NCBI GenBank assembly: GCA_035222895.1
Contig: JAVYIG010000096.1
Span: 496,001 to 560,000 of the forward strand
Source of the DNA: Strongylocentrotus droebachiensis
Taxonomy: Eukaryota > Echinodermata > Echinoidea > Camarodonta > Strongylocentrotidae
Direction of reading: 5' to 3'
DNA length: 64,000 nucleotides
A program made the translations under genes and the position numbers. Each line of letters opens with the position of its first letter. The stretch's first letter is position 1. The notes below the pieces were generated by a model. It was given only the letters and a program-made list of their open reading frames with translations, was not told the origin of the DNA and made no database searches. This document shows, in pieces, positions 33,944 to 46,600 of the stretch.

Positions 33944-34385
33944 AGGTAATGCAAAGTCTGGGTAATTTTGATAATTGGATGGATAAAAATTCTGCCCCTG
34001 TGGATGTATTATAAGCACTAGAAAATGTTGCCCCTAAAGCTCTTCTGCTTTCGAGAAATTGAATAGTAAAAAATTTACCAGTGTTCCCGGTATATTTCAA
34101 ATAGTGCCCAAGGCCATTCCAGGGTAGCTGCGCCCATGAACATCTCAGAATATGCAGTTCTGATGTATAATTTCCAAACGGGAATAGCAAATCGGTCGAT
34201 TGTAGTCTAGAAACATTGTTTAAAAGCTAAAGTAATATCAGTCTTGAGAGGGAGGTATACAACAGAGTTTCATCACTTTAGACTCAATTTTAACCGCGAC
34301 AATGACCATTGAATATTGCAAAATCTTATATGCTTCCAATATGTTCATTTGAACTAAATTCATGACTCCATACCAAATGTAGTGT
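33944..34385. mobile_element. TTAA MITE, AGGTAATACAAAG family, inverted copy
   Basis: TTAAAGGTAATGCAAAG at the left. The body is the reverse complement of 19214-19721 (CGGTCGATT, GACAATGACCATTGAATATT and others). The right terminus has decayed. Older than the copy at 19214. Confidence 0.75.
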
Positions 34386-35070
34386 GAGAATACCACGCAG
34401 TGATGTATATTATTTCATGTTTGTGACTTTGGGAGGTTTTTAAACATTTTCAAGGAGTCTCCAGGTTTTTCCTCGACCTTGGGAACCCTGACCCCTTTCT
34501 CTCTCTTGCTCATTAATTTTTCTCTTTCTTTCTCTCAACTTTTTCTCGTTTTCATTCCATTTCTCTTTTCTCTCTCTCAACCTCTCTTTCTCTACAAGAA
34601 GGACGTGAAGAGAGAACACGCAGATATATCGGGTTGAAGGCTTGTTCAGATACGATTCAAAACCGCTGCATTTTTGACGATGTTAAGTGTAACGTTTCTT
34701 ATTTCTGTACATTTCAACACAGAGCTCAGTGAATATGCGCAAGTCCTTTGCTGAGCGCAGTTGCCATTTATTTCACCTAATTACATGTTTAAAAAACCTG
34801 AACGCAGCAGCTTTTTGCTGTATTTTTTGGCCCCATATCTGAACAACCCCGTGAGTAAAAGGAACAAGAGTGATAACTGACATGACATACTGTAAACCAG
34901 GTATATATTAATACTTTTTTTATTTGATATTATTGCTGTCCAATTGAATGAATTGCATAAACATAGCTCAGCTATACCTCTTTTGCACAATGATCCATCA
35001 GCGATTGGCCCTATACTGTTAAAAACATAATACGATGCACAGGTGAATTGCAAGAATGAAATCAAAACAG
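34386..35070. other. Unannotated intergenic stretch
   Basis: A CT-rich tract at 34490-34610 (TTTCTCTC words) and otherwise featureless AT-rich sequence. Confidence 0.45.
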
Positions 35071-35362
35071 GGAGGTGTTTCACAAAGATCATATGTCGAA
35101 CATAACTCTAAGTTGGACTTAGACATTACGGAGAGCCATTTGTAGCCTTAAAATAAACTATATTCTAAAGCGAAAATTGAAGTATTTTAGACTTTTTATA
35201 AATTCCACATCAAGGCCATGAAATCTCCTTGATAATAGAAAATATGAATGATTTGAATCAACATTTTATGCCTTAAAAAAAATTAATTTACAAAATATTG
35301 TCATAGATGCTAACGGCTTTCCATAACTAAGTCCAACTTAGGATCTTTGTGAAGCACCCCCC
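35071..35362. mobile_element. GTTTCACAAAGATC MITE
   Basis: Ends GAGGTGTTTCACAAAGATC and GGATCTTTGTGAAGCACCC; interior GGAGAGCCATTTGTAGCCTT as in the other copies. Confidence 0.85.
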
Positions 35363-35989
35363 AGATAACCTGATTATCAAAATATTTATATTGCATTAAT
35401 TGCTTCACATTTAAAGGGAGTTTTTAGTGGAATGGTCCATTCATGCATGTACGACATCTAGGATTGACTTGAACAAACGATCTTTCAGCAAGCTTGTAAT
35501 GATCCCTCATAAACTCTGCAGATCTCTTGTAATCCATATCTGACCCCTACAGCCCCCCCCCCCCCCCCCACACTACTGTTTCTCTTAACACTATAAGGAC
35601 TGGGGGAAGGGGGAGGAGGAATCAGCCCCTGCAATATATCTTGGAGAGTAAGCATATTCAAATAGCACTTGTTCAAATGACCTCCAACTACCAACAGATC
35701 ACTTTATACATGGATACATGCCACTTTGTGCATTATAGAATAATTACTGCCAAAGTGATGGATGTGATGGAAAGGAATACCAAAGATTCCATAGAATAAA
35801 TTTGGTGAAGAAAGAAAGAAGGTTGGTCTACGTGAGGAGGATGCTCAAGACAAGAATATAAGTGGAGGGAAGGAGTGTTATCGGGGCCCTATGAAAGTCA
35901 GTATAAGAGGGAAAATGCTGTCTTTACTATGAACATGATTTGTAACTGGAATAGGAAAATGAAAAGACGCTGTCAGGTCCACATGAGGA

Positions 35990-36370
35990 GAGGCTAGGAA
36001 CTTGTCAAAATGAAGGGCATTTTATTTAAGCAATACTGAACAGGTGAATTTTATGCCCTTGCGTACAATGCCCAGCGCCATCTCAGGTCCAAATGAGGAG
36101 AGCTAGCTAGGAACATGTCAAAATGAAGGGCATTTTATTTAAAGCAATACTGAACAGGTGAATTTTCTCCCCTTGCGTACCCTTTATTGCCCAGCGCCAT
36201 CTTTTGGTCAACTTTCAACAGTGTGTAATCCAATGCCTAATTCTACTTCGCAGACAGAGGACTCGATGTGAGAACCAACGGCGCAGCTAGGGAAGCAGCA
36301 AGTTACGGGACCATACTGCTACAGCTGACCTGAGACGGCGCTAGAGGGGATTTCGCAGTGTTGTGTTTCT
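35990..36370. repeat. 105-bp tandem pair plus dispersed repeat
   Basis: CATGAGGAGAG..TAGGAAC..TGTCAAAATGAAGGGCATT occurs twice (35975-36075 and 36088-36180). 36180-36370 is the inverted counterpart of 30895-31290, with GACAGAGGACTCGA and GGGACCATACTGCTACAGCT. Confidence 0.75.
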
Positions 36371-36734
36371 AGTACAGCATGTTTTTAATACATTTAATTG
36401 CACAAATCAACATTACAATTGAATAAATTAAAACTTAAAGGATCTGTTTCATATGTCATCATCTATAAATATGAATATATATTACAATTTTCAAAATAAA
36501 AGTTATACAAAATAGAACTTTATACCCATAGAAATCTGAATAAATATATTAACGATGGTTCATAGATATTAGAAATATAAACCAAGTCAAAAGAAATTAA
36601 TACTTTTAAGCACTTGCCTGTTTTTCTAAGAATGAAAAACATCATTTTTCGTCACAAAGGCACAATTTCATAGTGAATACTTGTACACTCACTTGAAACT
36701 CATAATAAACTCACATTTTACCAAAATATACTGA

Positions 36735-36985
36735 ATAATAATAATAATTAGTGCCGATAAAGCGCTTACCACCAAAGTTTCTAAGCGCTATAAAAAATGA
36801 ACTTCGACATAAGAGCTTGGTAGATACATATTGCATTATGGTAATAATAATAATGATAAAATGTAATTATAATAATAATAACATCCATGTTGTGCATGTA
36901 TGCATTACAGGGGATGCTCAAGGCACCTAAAAAGTAATTTTAGTACCCTGACTTTAGCCCAGCTGCCCTCAAGCATTCAAGGAAT
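36735..36985 (-). mobile_element. SINE 3' fragment
   Basis: (AATAAT)n followed by AAGCGCTTACC...TTTCTAAGCGCTATA, then GTACCCTGACTTTAGC and CCTACCAGGTACCCACACACC. These are body and tail words of the SINE family seen at 28873 and 52235, here inverted and diverged. Confidence 0.6.
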
Positions 36986-37191
36986 ACACTCCTACCAGGT
37001 ACCCACACACCTGTGTGGAGAATGGCAAATGTAGCCCTTTAAAAAACAACAGAACAGCATTTTCAGGTTGATAGGTGTAATTGTCCACCTTAAATATATC
37101 TTGGTTAAAAAAAACGAAAAAAAGCACCATATTATGGAGTATTTTAAAGCCCTTTGAAAAAGAAGACAATGGCATCTCTAGGAGGTTAGCC

Positions 37192-37386
37192 TTAAAGCCC
37201 CACTGAACTACTTGTAGTTACTTGCGCCCTCTATATAGCAAACAATGCCTAAGCGCTAACCGTTGGTCCCCCATGATCCTCTTTTTCTGATGTTAATTGA
37301 GAGCTGAGTTGATGAGATAGCCAACTGTCAGTGACCTTGCAGGGAGGTCTAATCCCTCCTGGCCAAACTAGTGCAGTGGGGCTTTG
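37192..37386. mobile_element. TTAA MITE, AGCCCCACTG family
   Basis: Good copy: CTTAAAGCCCCACTG at the left and TAGTGCAGTGGGGCTTT at the right; the right TTAA has become TTGA. Confidence 0.83.
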
Positions 37387-37699
37387 ATACATGTGGTTGT
37401 CTGTTCCTCCCCTATGTCGGGACAGCCTGATAATTGCGAGGTCTTCCGGTCAAGAGACTCCGGCTTCCCCGGTTGATACTTGATGTCGAGGGGTCGCTCA
37501 AGAGAAGAAAGGAGGACTCTTGCCTTTTGACTTGTAAAACTCTGTGAAAGATAATGATAATGATAATAAGAATAATAATCAAAATAATATAAATGATCAA
37601 AATAATAATAATAATGATATAATGATAAAAGTAATGATTATAGTGGGTTCTTTTGTGAGAGATGAAAGTTAGCATCAGATTTGTTTCAACAAGCACTTC

Positions 37700-37860
37700 A
37701 CCTTTATTCACCGCCCGAAAGCCCTTAGACCGAAAGTCCAAGATCGACAGCCCTAAGACCGAAAGTCCAAGATCGACAGCCCTAAGACCGAAAGCCCCTA
37801 TAATACAGCCCTAAGACCGAAAGCCCCCAAGACAGACAGCCCATGAGACCAACTGACCAC
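37700..37860. repeat. 30-bp tandem repeat (CCCTAAGACCGAAAG)
   Basis: About five units of GCCCTAAGACCGAAAGTCC with AAGATCGACA spacers, decaying to the right. Confidence 0.88.
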
Positions 37861-38116
37861 GGGACCTACAATGTTGACGAGCCCTCAAAAGACGCCATGA
37901 CAAGCTTTCAGAACCTTCGCTAGACTGACAATGTCGGTCTTGCGGGTTGACAAGTCTTTAAAGCATTCCTATGTACAACTCTTTATCAGTGTGGTACTGT
38001 ATTTCAACACGAGAAGCCCACTCTTCTTCTATTTCTGTTAATCTTCAAAGGGCTATATCATTGTGAGCAATGTTACAGCGACTCTGTCATAATAAAAGTA
38101 GGACTTTAGCTTTTAA

Positions 38117-38898
38117 CCCTATTTAGCCCGGGCTATTTTGAAACTGCATAGCCCGGGGGGGGGGGGGGGGGGGGGGGGGGCTTCTCAGGCCCCCCCCCTA
38201 TGATCTCAGCCGTGAAACGCCCGATCGCCGCGAAAATTTGCATACATGTCAAGTGAAGTGTATTGAATACTATGGTAATTTCAATTTTTCGAAAAATTCA
38301 CTCATTTGCATATTTATGGTAATTTATGCAAATAAGGTCATTAAATTCACATTTTTGCCCATAAATCAGACATTATTCATATTTAAGCATTCTTTCTCAC
38401 TACATATATTTGTTAGACCATTTGGAATAATAATACAACACAAAAATTTGAAAAACCAGGGTTATTCCTTATGTTATCTATTGTTTTGATAATTTCTTAT
38501 GTATTTCTTTGTTTTTTTAACTTATGTATTTTATTGTTTTTGTTGTTTTATTTCATTTCCAACTATAATTCAACTATTTTGACCCCAAAATAAACACCTA
38601 AAATCTAAACAAGACCAAATAACCAATGTTTTACCTCTTTATTTGAAAAATGAGATTTCCATATGTTTTGTACACAAATCACAAAAAAGAGCGATTTTCG
38701 GGCTGACATGCGAAGACAAAAGGACACATGACTTTGTAATGGTAGGTCCGATTTTCGAAAAATTTCTTTCAAAAGTTGCGCAAGACTCGAAAGAAAAAAG
38801 TCACAAAATTTCAGTGCAAGATTTTCTTGCGTTAAAAAATTATCGCGAAAAATGTCGAGGGGGGGGCTTCTCAAGCCCCCCCCCCAGGCTAAATAGGG
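38117..38898. mobile_element. TTAA element with CCCTAT ends (piggyBac-like), copy 2
   Basis: TTAA flanks, ends CCCTATTTAGCCCGGG and CCCTATTTAGCCTGGG (one mismatch), and a G run of at least 24 at 38156-38180. The body is an inverted homologue of 30031-30777, so an 83-codon ORF is shared (30417-30668 minus, 38238-38489 plus). I do not regard it as a gene. Confidence 0.82.
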
Positions 38899-38979
38899 TT
38901 AAGATGACAATATCTTGGATTTTCCGTAGCCCATCGTATGGTAGGAGACAAAACACTTTGGAGAACCATCCTCAACAGG

Positions 38980-39262
38980 TGGGTATTTCACAAAGATCCT
39001 AAGTTGAACTTATCTCTAAGTTAGACTAAGAATTATGGAAAGCCGTTAGCATCGTTGAAAATATTTTGTATAAGTTATTTTTGAAGGCATTAAAAGTTGA
39101 TTCTATTCATTCATATTTTCTATCATCAGGGAGATTTCATGTTCTTGATGTGGAATTTATGAAAAGTCTAAAGTTCTTGAATTTCTGCTTTTGAATATAT
39201 TTCATTTTTAAGGCTACAAATGGCTCTCCATAATTTTTAAGTCAAACTTAGAGTTAAATTCT
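38980..39262. mobile_element. GTTTCACAAAGATC MITE, right end lost
   Basis: Starts GGGTATTTCACAAAGATCC and carries the family's mirrored body; terminates at AACTTAGAGTTAAATTC without the GTTTCAC terminus. Confidence 0.8.
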
Positions 39263-39494
39263 AAAAATAGCACTGAAAACGGACATACTAAAGCTTTTCG
39301 TCTTGCCGTCATCGGCTTAAATGGCAAGAATTAACTTCTTTTTTTCTTGTGCTACGTTCCTTTACATGTAGCTTCAGCTTATATTGTCTGATTTTGGCAT
39401 TCTGTTCATTCTTGCGATTTTCTCTGATGAGGGCAAGACAAAAAACTTCAATCAGAATGTCTGTTTTTGTTGCTACAATCAAAACTGCTTTTTT

Positions 39495-39708
39495 AGTGAC
39501 CACCTGTCTACAAAGTGCACATTTTATGTTTCCCTTGAAAATTGTTTTGCATTGAAACATGTACTAAAGGAACTTGTCTACAAAGACCACATTTTTGCTT
39601 CCATTGCAAATGGTTTTCAATTGAAACACATACTAAAAGGAACCTGTCTACAAAGACCACTTTTTGTGTTTCTCTTGGGCGGTCGCTATAGGCAGGTTTG
39701 ACTGTATA
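39495..39708. repeat. TACAGTCAAACCT repeat with internal tandem units
   Basis: Two to three units of GTCTACAAAGACCAC...TTGAAACA..TACTAAAGGAAC, ending GGCAGGTTTGACTGTA. Related to 32093-32269. Confidence 0.72.
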
Positions 39709-39740
39709 ACAGTAGACTTGGTGGCAACTGCGGGGTCAAA

Positions 39741-40616
39741 GGGTGGTATTCTCGAAAGCGGACTAACTTTAGTCCATGGTTTAATCCTCTGACTAAGTAT
39801 GGAATGCCAAGTGTCTATATGAATATATTTTTGAATAATTTGATATGTCCCTAAATTACCATGATAACATAACTATTTCATAGTTATATTTATATAATAT
39901 TGACTGGCCTTGAGGGGTATATCAGAAACATTGACCAAGCTCAGATCATATTGCCCCGAGTCGAAAGACGAGGGCAATATGGTCTTAGCGCAGTCAATAC
40001 TTCTGATATCCCCCGAAAGTAAAGCCAGTCAATAATTGTTATTGTTATCCAAATCAGACATCTAGAGCAAATACAGAAATCCACCATGACAATCTCAAAG
40101 AACTGAACAAACTTTGTCAAACCAGCACTGTGCATCTAGTGCTTGACGAAATTTTTGATACACTGCAAAGAGTGTGCATTTGGTGTGATTATTACGTCAC
40201 AATAGAGTGCGCGCAAAGTGCGCAGGTTCTCGTACGCACAAAAGATGCGCAATGAAAATGACAAAATAAGGCGCGGTCAATACAAGATGCCCGGATGCGA
40301 GACCGTGGAAAATACAAAGGTATATTTTCATTCGTCTCTACACGCAAAGTCTATACGAGCAGGGAGACCAAGGAAAATACAAAGAATATACCCATCCGTT
40401 CCCACTGCTAGTGAAAACTAGGGCAATACGGTTTTGTAAATGACCAGCTCAGATGTCTGATACGGGTAATAATGTTAATTATTAATTATGTTATTACATT
40501 TTATTTTAATTTAGTGACATATTAAATTATTAAAAAAAATATTCACATGAACACTTGGCATTCCATACTTAGTCAGAGGATTAAACCATGGACTAAAGTT
40601 AGTCCGAATACCACCC
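39741..40616. mobile_element. Inverted-repeat element abutting the SLC46 gene end
   Basis: Arms of about 100 bp: GGGTGGTATTC...GGACTAACTTTAGTCC...CTAAGTATGGAATGCC at 39741-39845, mirrored at 40515-40616 where it ends GAATACCACCC. The right end lies 12 bp beyond the SLC46 stop codon, so the element probably supplies most of that gene's 3' UTR. Another repeat (39895-40485) is nested inside. Confidence 0.8.
39895..40485. mobile_element. Nested repeat with TCAGACATCTAGAGC ends
   Basis: A hairpin TATTGACTGGC...GCCAGTCAATA (39898-40030) is followed by a unit with inverted ends TCAGACATCTAGAGC and GCTCAGATGTCTGA. The same composite is in SLC46 intron 5 (42655-43375), and one end lies at 61020-61135. 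Seen three times, so it behaves as a family. Confidence 0.68.
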
Positions 40617-40628
40617 AAAGAGTTTGGC

Positions 40629-43600
40629 TTACATTGAAAGGAGACTGGCGATGAATAAGAAGGCTGCCATGACATAGAAGACGATTCCTCTGTGAATATG
40701 CAACGTTGCATAGTAGAGCGTGTTGAAAATGAGAGGAGAGATAACCATGGCAACGCTTTGAAGGCAGCCAATACAGGCAAACATGACACCTGTAAAACAG
40801 AAAAATGATAACAATAATAATAATATTCTACTTTTATATAGCACTTAATACATATGCGATGTCTCTAAGCGCTTTACAGATATACTATTATTCATTTTGA
40901 TTTAATCTAGTATTTTTGTTTGTCCAATGTACGTTCAACATGAATGTTTGTTTTGCTCACATATACAACAACAAAAAAAGGCTCAGACATTGTTTACAGT
41001 GAACAGAATTGGATACAAAACATGGATACATAAACTGTATTATTTTATTATGGCTTGTTTTGTGTCCTTGAGTTATTTATTGTCTTTATTATTTATATTA
41101 AATAAACAAACTATTTTTGTTTGTAGACAACCCTGCAGACCATGTAATATATAACACATGAAATCAAGTTTTTGTTTACCTTGCTCTGATGGATAAACAA
41201 GTTTAGACATGATCGTTCTCAGCATCGGTAATGACAACGCTCGGAACAACCCTACTGCTGGAACTAGAAGAAAAACAGAAACAATAAACAGGTTTAGACA
41301 TATTGGTTTAAACATCGGTAAAGGCAGCAGTCTGAACAACCCTACAGCTGGAACTAGAAGAAAAACAGAAACAGTAAACAGATTAAGACATGACCGTTTT
41401 AAACATCGGTAAAGGCAGTCGTCTGAACAGCTCTACCACTGGAACTAGAAGACAAACACAAAGAGTAAACGGGTTTAGACACAACAGTTCTAAACATCAG
41501 TAAAGGCCGCGGTCGGAACAACCCTACAGCTGGAACTACAAGACAACAGAAACAGTAAACAATGTTAGACATGATTGTTTTAAACATCGGTAAAGGCAGT
41601 GGTCTGAACAGACCTACTGCTGGAACTAGAAGACAAACAGAAACAGTAAACAGGTTTAGACCAGACTGTTTTAAACATCGGTAAAGGCAGTGGTCTGAAC
41701 AGACCTACTGCTGGAAGTAGAAGACAAACAGAAACAATAAACAGGTTTAGACACGATTGTTTTAAACATCGGTAAAGGCAGTGGTCTGAACAGACCTACT
41801 GCTGGAAGTAGAAGACAAACAGAAACAGCAAACAGGTTTAGACATAACTGGTTTAAACATCGGTAGAGGCAGCGGTTTGAACAGACTTACCACTGGAACT
41901 AAAAAGACGAAAAGAAACAGTCGCTAAACAAGGTTAGACACGGTTGTTTTAAACATCAGTAATAAGAGTGGCCTGAACAGACCTACTAAACAGGTTTTAA
42001 TAGACATGATTGTTTAAACATTCATACAGACAGCGGTTTGAACAGATTTACAGCTGAAACTAAAGAGACAAGGAGAACCAGTGGATAAACTAAGGAAAGA
42101 CACAATTATTTTAAGGATCCTTAAAGGCAGCGGTCTGAACAGCAAACATATGCAAACCTACTGCTAACTATTCTTTTCAACGTGTATGATGCAGGTGGAA
42201 GGAAGTGCATGATATACGACAGTCATTGAGTGTACAACGTGTTTACGAGACACTCTACCACACTAACATAAAAAGAATAAAAAGTTCACAAAATATTTGT
42301 TCACCTTTTCCAGAACTCAACCTTCTCTTTCATTAAAGGGATCGGGTAACTATGTCTTTGATTCTGAAACAAAATCATGGATTTAGCTCATGCTGCAATG
42401 ATAATTATAAACCTTTAGGTCAGTCAGGAACCCCATGACTTTTACAAGCCGATCGGCTGTCTGATTACCAACTAGATATTTATGATTGGAAATTGAAATT
42501 AAATTTTGCGTTTCCCTAACGGTTTTCATAACACTACAGTCTATTGGGGAAAACGAGTATGGTAATATCGCTCACTCGATTTTTTTTAATACTGTTTTGA
42601 GGCACTTCTTGATCATTTTGAAGTACAATTTTTTTTTAGAGCTTCAATATTTAAGTAATATTGACTGCCTTCTGGGCAATACGACATATATCGCCCGAAC
42701 CGAAGGTGAGGGTAATATATGACAGGTCGTAATGCCCTGAATTAGGCAGTCAATATTACTATTATTAACCACATCAGACATCTAGAGCAAACAAGAAACT
42801 CTTACTATCTTATATACTCTTAAATTATGTAGCCTACACTGCACAGGGTTTCCTAGCATTAGAAGTTGCAAAAACATCGTCAAACAAGCACTGTGCATCC
42901 AGTGTTTGATGAATTTTCGATACACTGCAAATAGTGTGCCTAGGTTGTGATTGTTACGTCACAATAGAGTTCGCGCAAAGAGCGCATTTTCTTTTATGCG
43001 TAATACCAGTAGCTGATGCGCGATGTAAATTACAACTGGCTCTATATTATTGCTCACTAGTTTGACACGCATTTTGCCACTGACTTTTCAAATCAGGCAA
43101 TAATATTTGTTCATTGGTTTACTGTATAACCGTATTGACCGGCAAATTACACACAAAATCCCATTGACTTTACAGATTGGGCAATAATATTTGTTCATTG
43201 GTTTACTGTATAACCGTATTGACCGGCAAATTACACACAAAATCCCATTGACTTTTCTGAGCGGTCAATAATATTTTTTTCGCCTGTAGTTTTGTTGACT
43301 TATCCATCAAACCTAGAGGGCAATAACATTTAAAAAATGCCCTGCTCAGGTGTCTGATAGGGTTAATAATATCAAATATCACAGCCACTGATAACACGTA
43401 GGGCCTTGCATCTTAGATTTTACATTGTTAAGCAATGCCTTTAAACTTACCTGCAAAAATATATGGATTGCTTGGAGCAACGCCTATTAATACAACGCAC
43501 AAGATGGACGATATTAAACCAACTTGAACAAGAGTGGCGTCCCTGAGGTATCGACTGAGGAGCTTCCCACCGATTATCATACCTAGAAAGTGAGAGAAAT

Positions 43601-46600
43601 GGACCACATTTCAAATTATAAAAGAAAAAACACTTATGTATTAAAACACATGATCAATCACCAGGATAAGCCTTCAGTTTTATGACTGACAGCCTTTATT
43701 TATCTGCATTTTTCCACCCATTCCTCCATATCTTAAAGTGATTATCTTACATTACCCTCACCCGAAGATTCTCCCAGGAACTAGGGATATTTTGTGATGG
43801 ACTACAGGTTTGCTGTGTGGCAGACTTGTACATCCATTAATGGAATTTCCACCAAGTCTTGTGTTGTCAGCGATCAATGAGCTTCTGCACATGGAAACTG
43901 ATGCCCCTCTTCCTTTAATATCCTGAGCCACCAAAAGCAGACCAATTTTTGTTCTTCAGATATTTACAGAAGACAACCCCTCAACTAAAAAGAAATTTTA
44001 ACAGATATTTTATGTGCAGATAGATTGTGAAAGAAACAGTCTGGAAGTATTCAGAAAAGACACCAGACTAGAGGAAAGAATTCAAGCCTGTCTGACTAGT
44101 TTAGCCGAGAGGGATTAAACCTCTCTGCAAGGTCACCGACAGGTGGTTATCTCATGAAATCAGCTCTCAATAAACATAACAAAAAGGGGATCATGGGGGA
44201 CCAACAGGTACCGCTTAGGCATTGTATGCTATATAGAAAACGCAAGTAGTAGTGCAGTCTTGGGGGTGTTTCACAAAGATCCTAATTTGAACTTATCTCT
44301 AAATTAGACTTAACAATTATGGAAAGCTGTTAGCATCTTTTCAATTATTTTGTAAAATTTATTTCAAAAGGCATAAAATGTTGATTCAAATCATTCATAT
44401 TTTCTATTACATCAAGGAGATTTCATGATCTTGATGTGAAATTTATAAAAAGTCAAAAATACTTGATTTTTCACTTTTGAATATATTTTATTTTAAGGCT
44501 ACAAATGGCTCTCCATGAGTTTTAAGTCCAACTTTATAGAGTTAAGTTCAACTTAGGATCTTGCAGGCCAAAAAAATGAAAAGGTTAAATTCCAACAGCA
44601 TTTGAAAGATAATACCAATTTAGAACTGCCCTAAAAAAGGTGGGGCTTGAAAATTTCTTCAAGTGGGAAACTAATGACTATTAGTTGTCAAATCGACTTA
44701 GGAGCTATCGAGCCAATAAGTAATAAGTCTTGATTTACAGGCCTTTGTACCGAATGGTCATACGTTTTATGCTGCGCAAAGATTCAATCAGTTTAATTTT
44801 GGCCATGACAAGAAGTGGGTTATTGATGTAGACAAATGCTCATGTACCCTTTACAGCTCATTTTATGTATGTTATTATCAAAGAAGAAAAAAGCCAGTCA
44901 GTCACTCAATAGTGTCTGACAGTGAAGTCTAGCAAGTAAACAGGTTTCCTTGCATAATTTGAATATTAGGACACTGCTAAGGTTTATATTTCACAGATAG
45001 GACATACATGACATTCATAATTCCTGCAAAGTTCTACAGAATTTGAGGTTGGCTGCGAAAGGGATATAGTACCTTTAAGTTCAACTAAGGATCTTTGTGA
45101 AACACTCCCCTGCTTTAAGAGGAAGGCTACATACCTAGAGCACCGGACAGGTACTGTAGAGCACTGAAGATGCCGATGACTATCGAGTCCCAGCAGAAAG
45201 GGTCCCCCATACCGTAGAGCAACGTCAGCCCCGGCAACGAGAAGAACACCAGGACCCGCAGCAGCATGACGATGGTTGCTATGAGGAGGGGAACGCGTCG
45301 CTTGTGGGTGTTGCTCTGGACGAGGTTGAGTATCTTCCGGATTGCGTCCCTGACGTTGAGCATGGCTGGGTGGGCCTGAGGGTGCGTGTCGGGGACGAGG
45401 AAGACGACGTAGAGGGTCGTCACCGACACGCAGGCAAGGATGAAGATGTACGGTGCCTCAAAGCCCTGTAGAAGGTAAATTTGGAGGAAAGATGTATTAA
45501 TCAGGGGTGATAGTGAGCACTAAAAAAAAAAAATAGGTTTTTTGTTTTCCCCTCAACCACACCCCCCTTGAGTAAAAAAAAAAAAAGAGGATTCGCAAGG
45601 AAAAAATGGCATCTAACAACATTCCCCCCTTTCGAGTAAGAAAATTGGGACAAAATTGGGAAAAAAATAGGGCAAAATAGGGAAGAATAGAGAAAATAAG
45701 AGGGAAATCGGGAAAATCAGGATAAAATAGGGAAGAAAAAAAAAATTGGAAAAAAATATTGGAAAAAAATAATAATCTGGAAACCGATTTAAATCCGGTT
45801 TTTATCAGGCCTGATTAATATGTACCCGAAAGGGAAGCTTGATATCTCTTTTCAATTATTTTGAATTTTGTATTTATCTAGGTTCCTAGCAGAGAAGTTG
45901 ACTAAAGTGAGAACAAGGGACGAGAAAGACGACGAAGAAGGTCGTCAACGATACGCAGGCCAGGATGAAGTATGTAAGGTGCCTCAAAGCCCTGTAGAAG
46001 GTGAATTAGAAGGGAAGATGTATTGATGTCTCTTAAAGGGACTATGTCCCATTTGCAGGCCAAAAAATGAAAAAGTAAAATTCCAACTGCATTTGAAAGA
46101 TAATACTAATTTAGAACTTCCCTAAAAAAAGTGGGGCTTGAAAATGTCTTCAAGTGGGAAAATAACGACTATTAGTTGTCAAATCGACTTTAGGGCTATA
46201 GAGCCCAAAAGTAATAGTCTTGATTTTCAGACAATTGTACCGAATGGTCATACATTTTATGCTGCGCAAAGATTCAATCAGAATAATCTTGGCCATCACA
46301 AGAAGTGGTTTATTGATTTAGACAAATGCTCATGTACCCTTTACAACTCTTTTCATGTATGTTATTACCAAAGAAGAAAAAAAGCCAGTCAGTCACTCAA
46401 TAGTGTCTGACAGTGAAGTCTAGCAAGTAAACGGTTTTCCTTGCATAATTTGAATATGAGGACACTGCTAACGTTTAAATTTCACAGATAGGACATACAT
46501 GACATATTCATAATTCCTGCAAAGTTCTACAGCATTTGATGTTGGCTGCAAAAGGGACATAGTACCTTTAACAATTATTTTGAATTTTGTATTTATCTAG

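Noticed and set aside
30417-38489. 83-codon ORF shared by 30417-30668 (-) and 38238-38489 (+)
   Set aside because: It lies inside two copies of the same TTAA element and shows no family features; conservation is explained by shared ancestry of the element.
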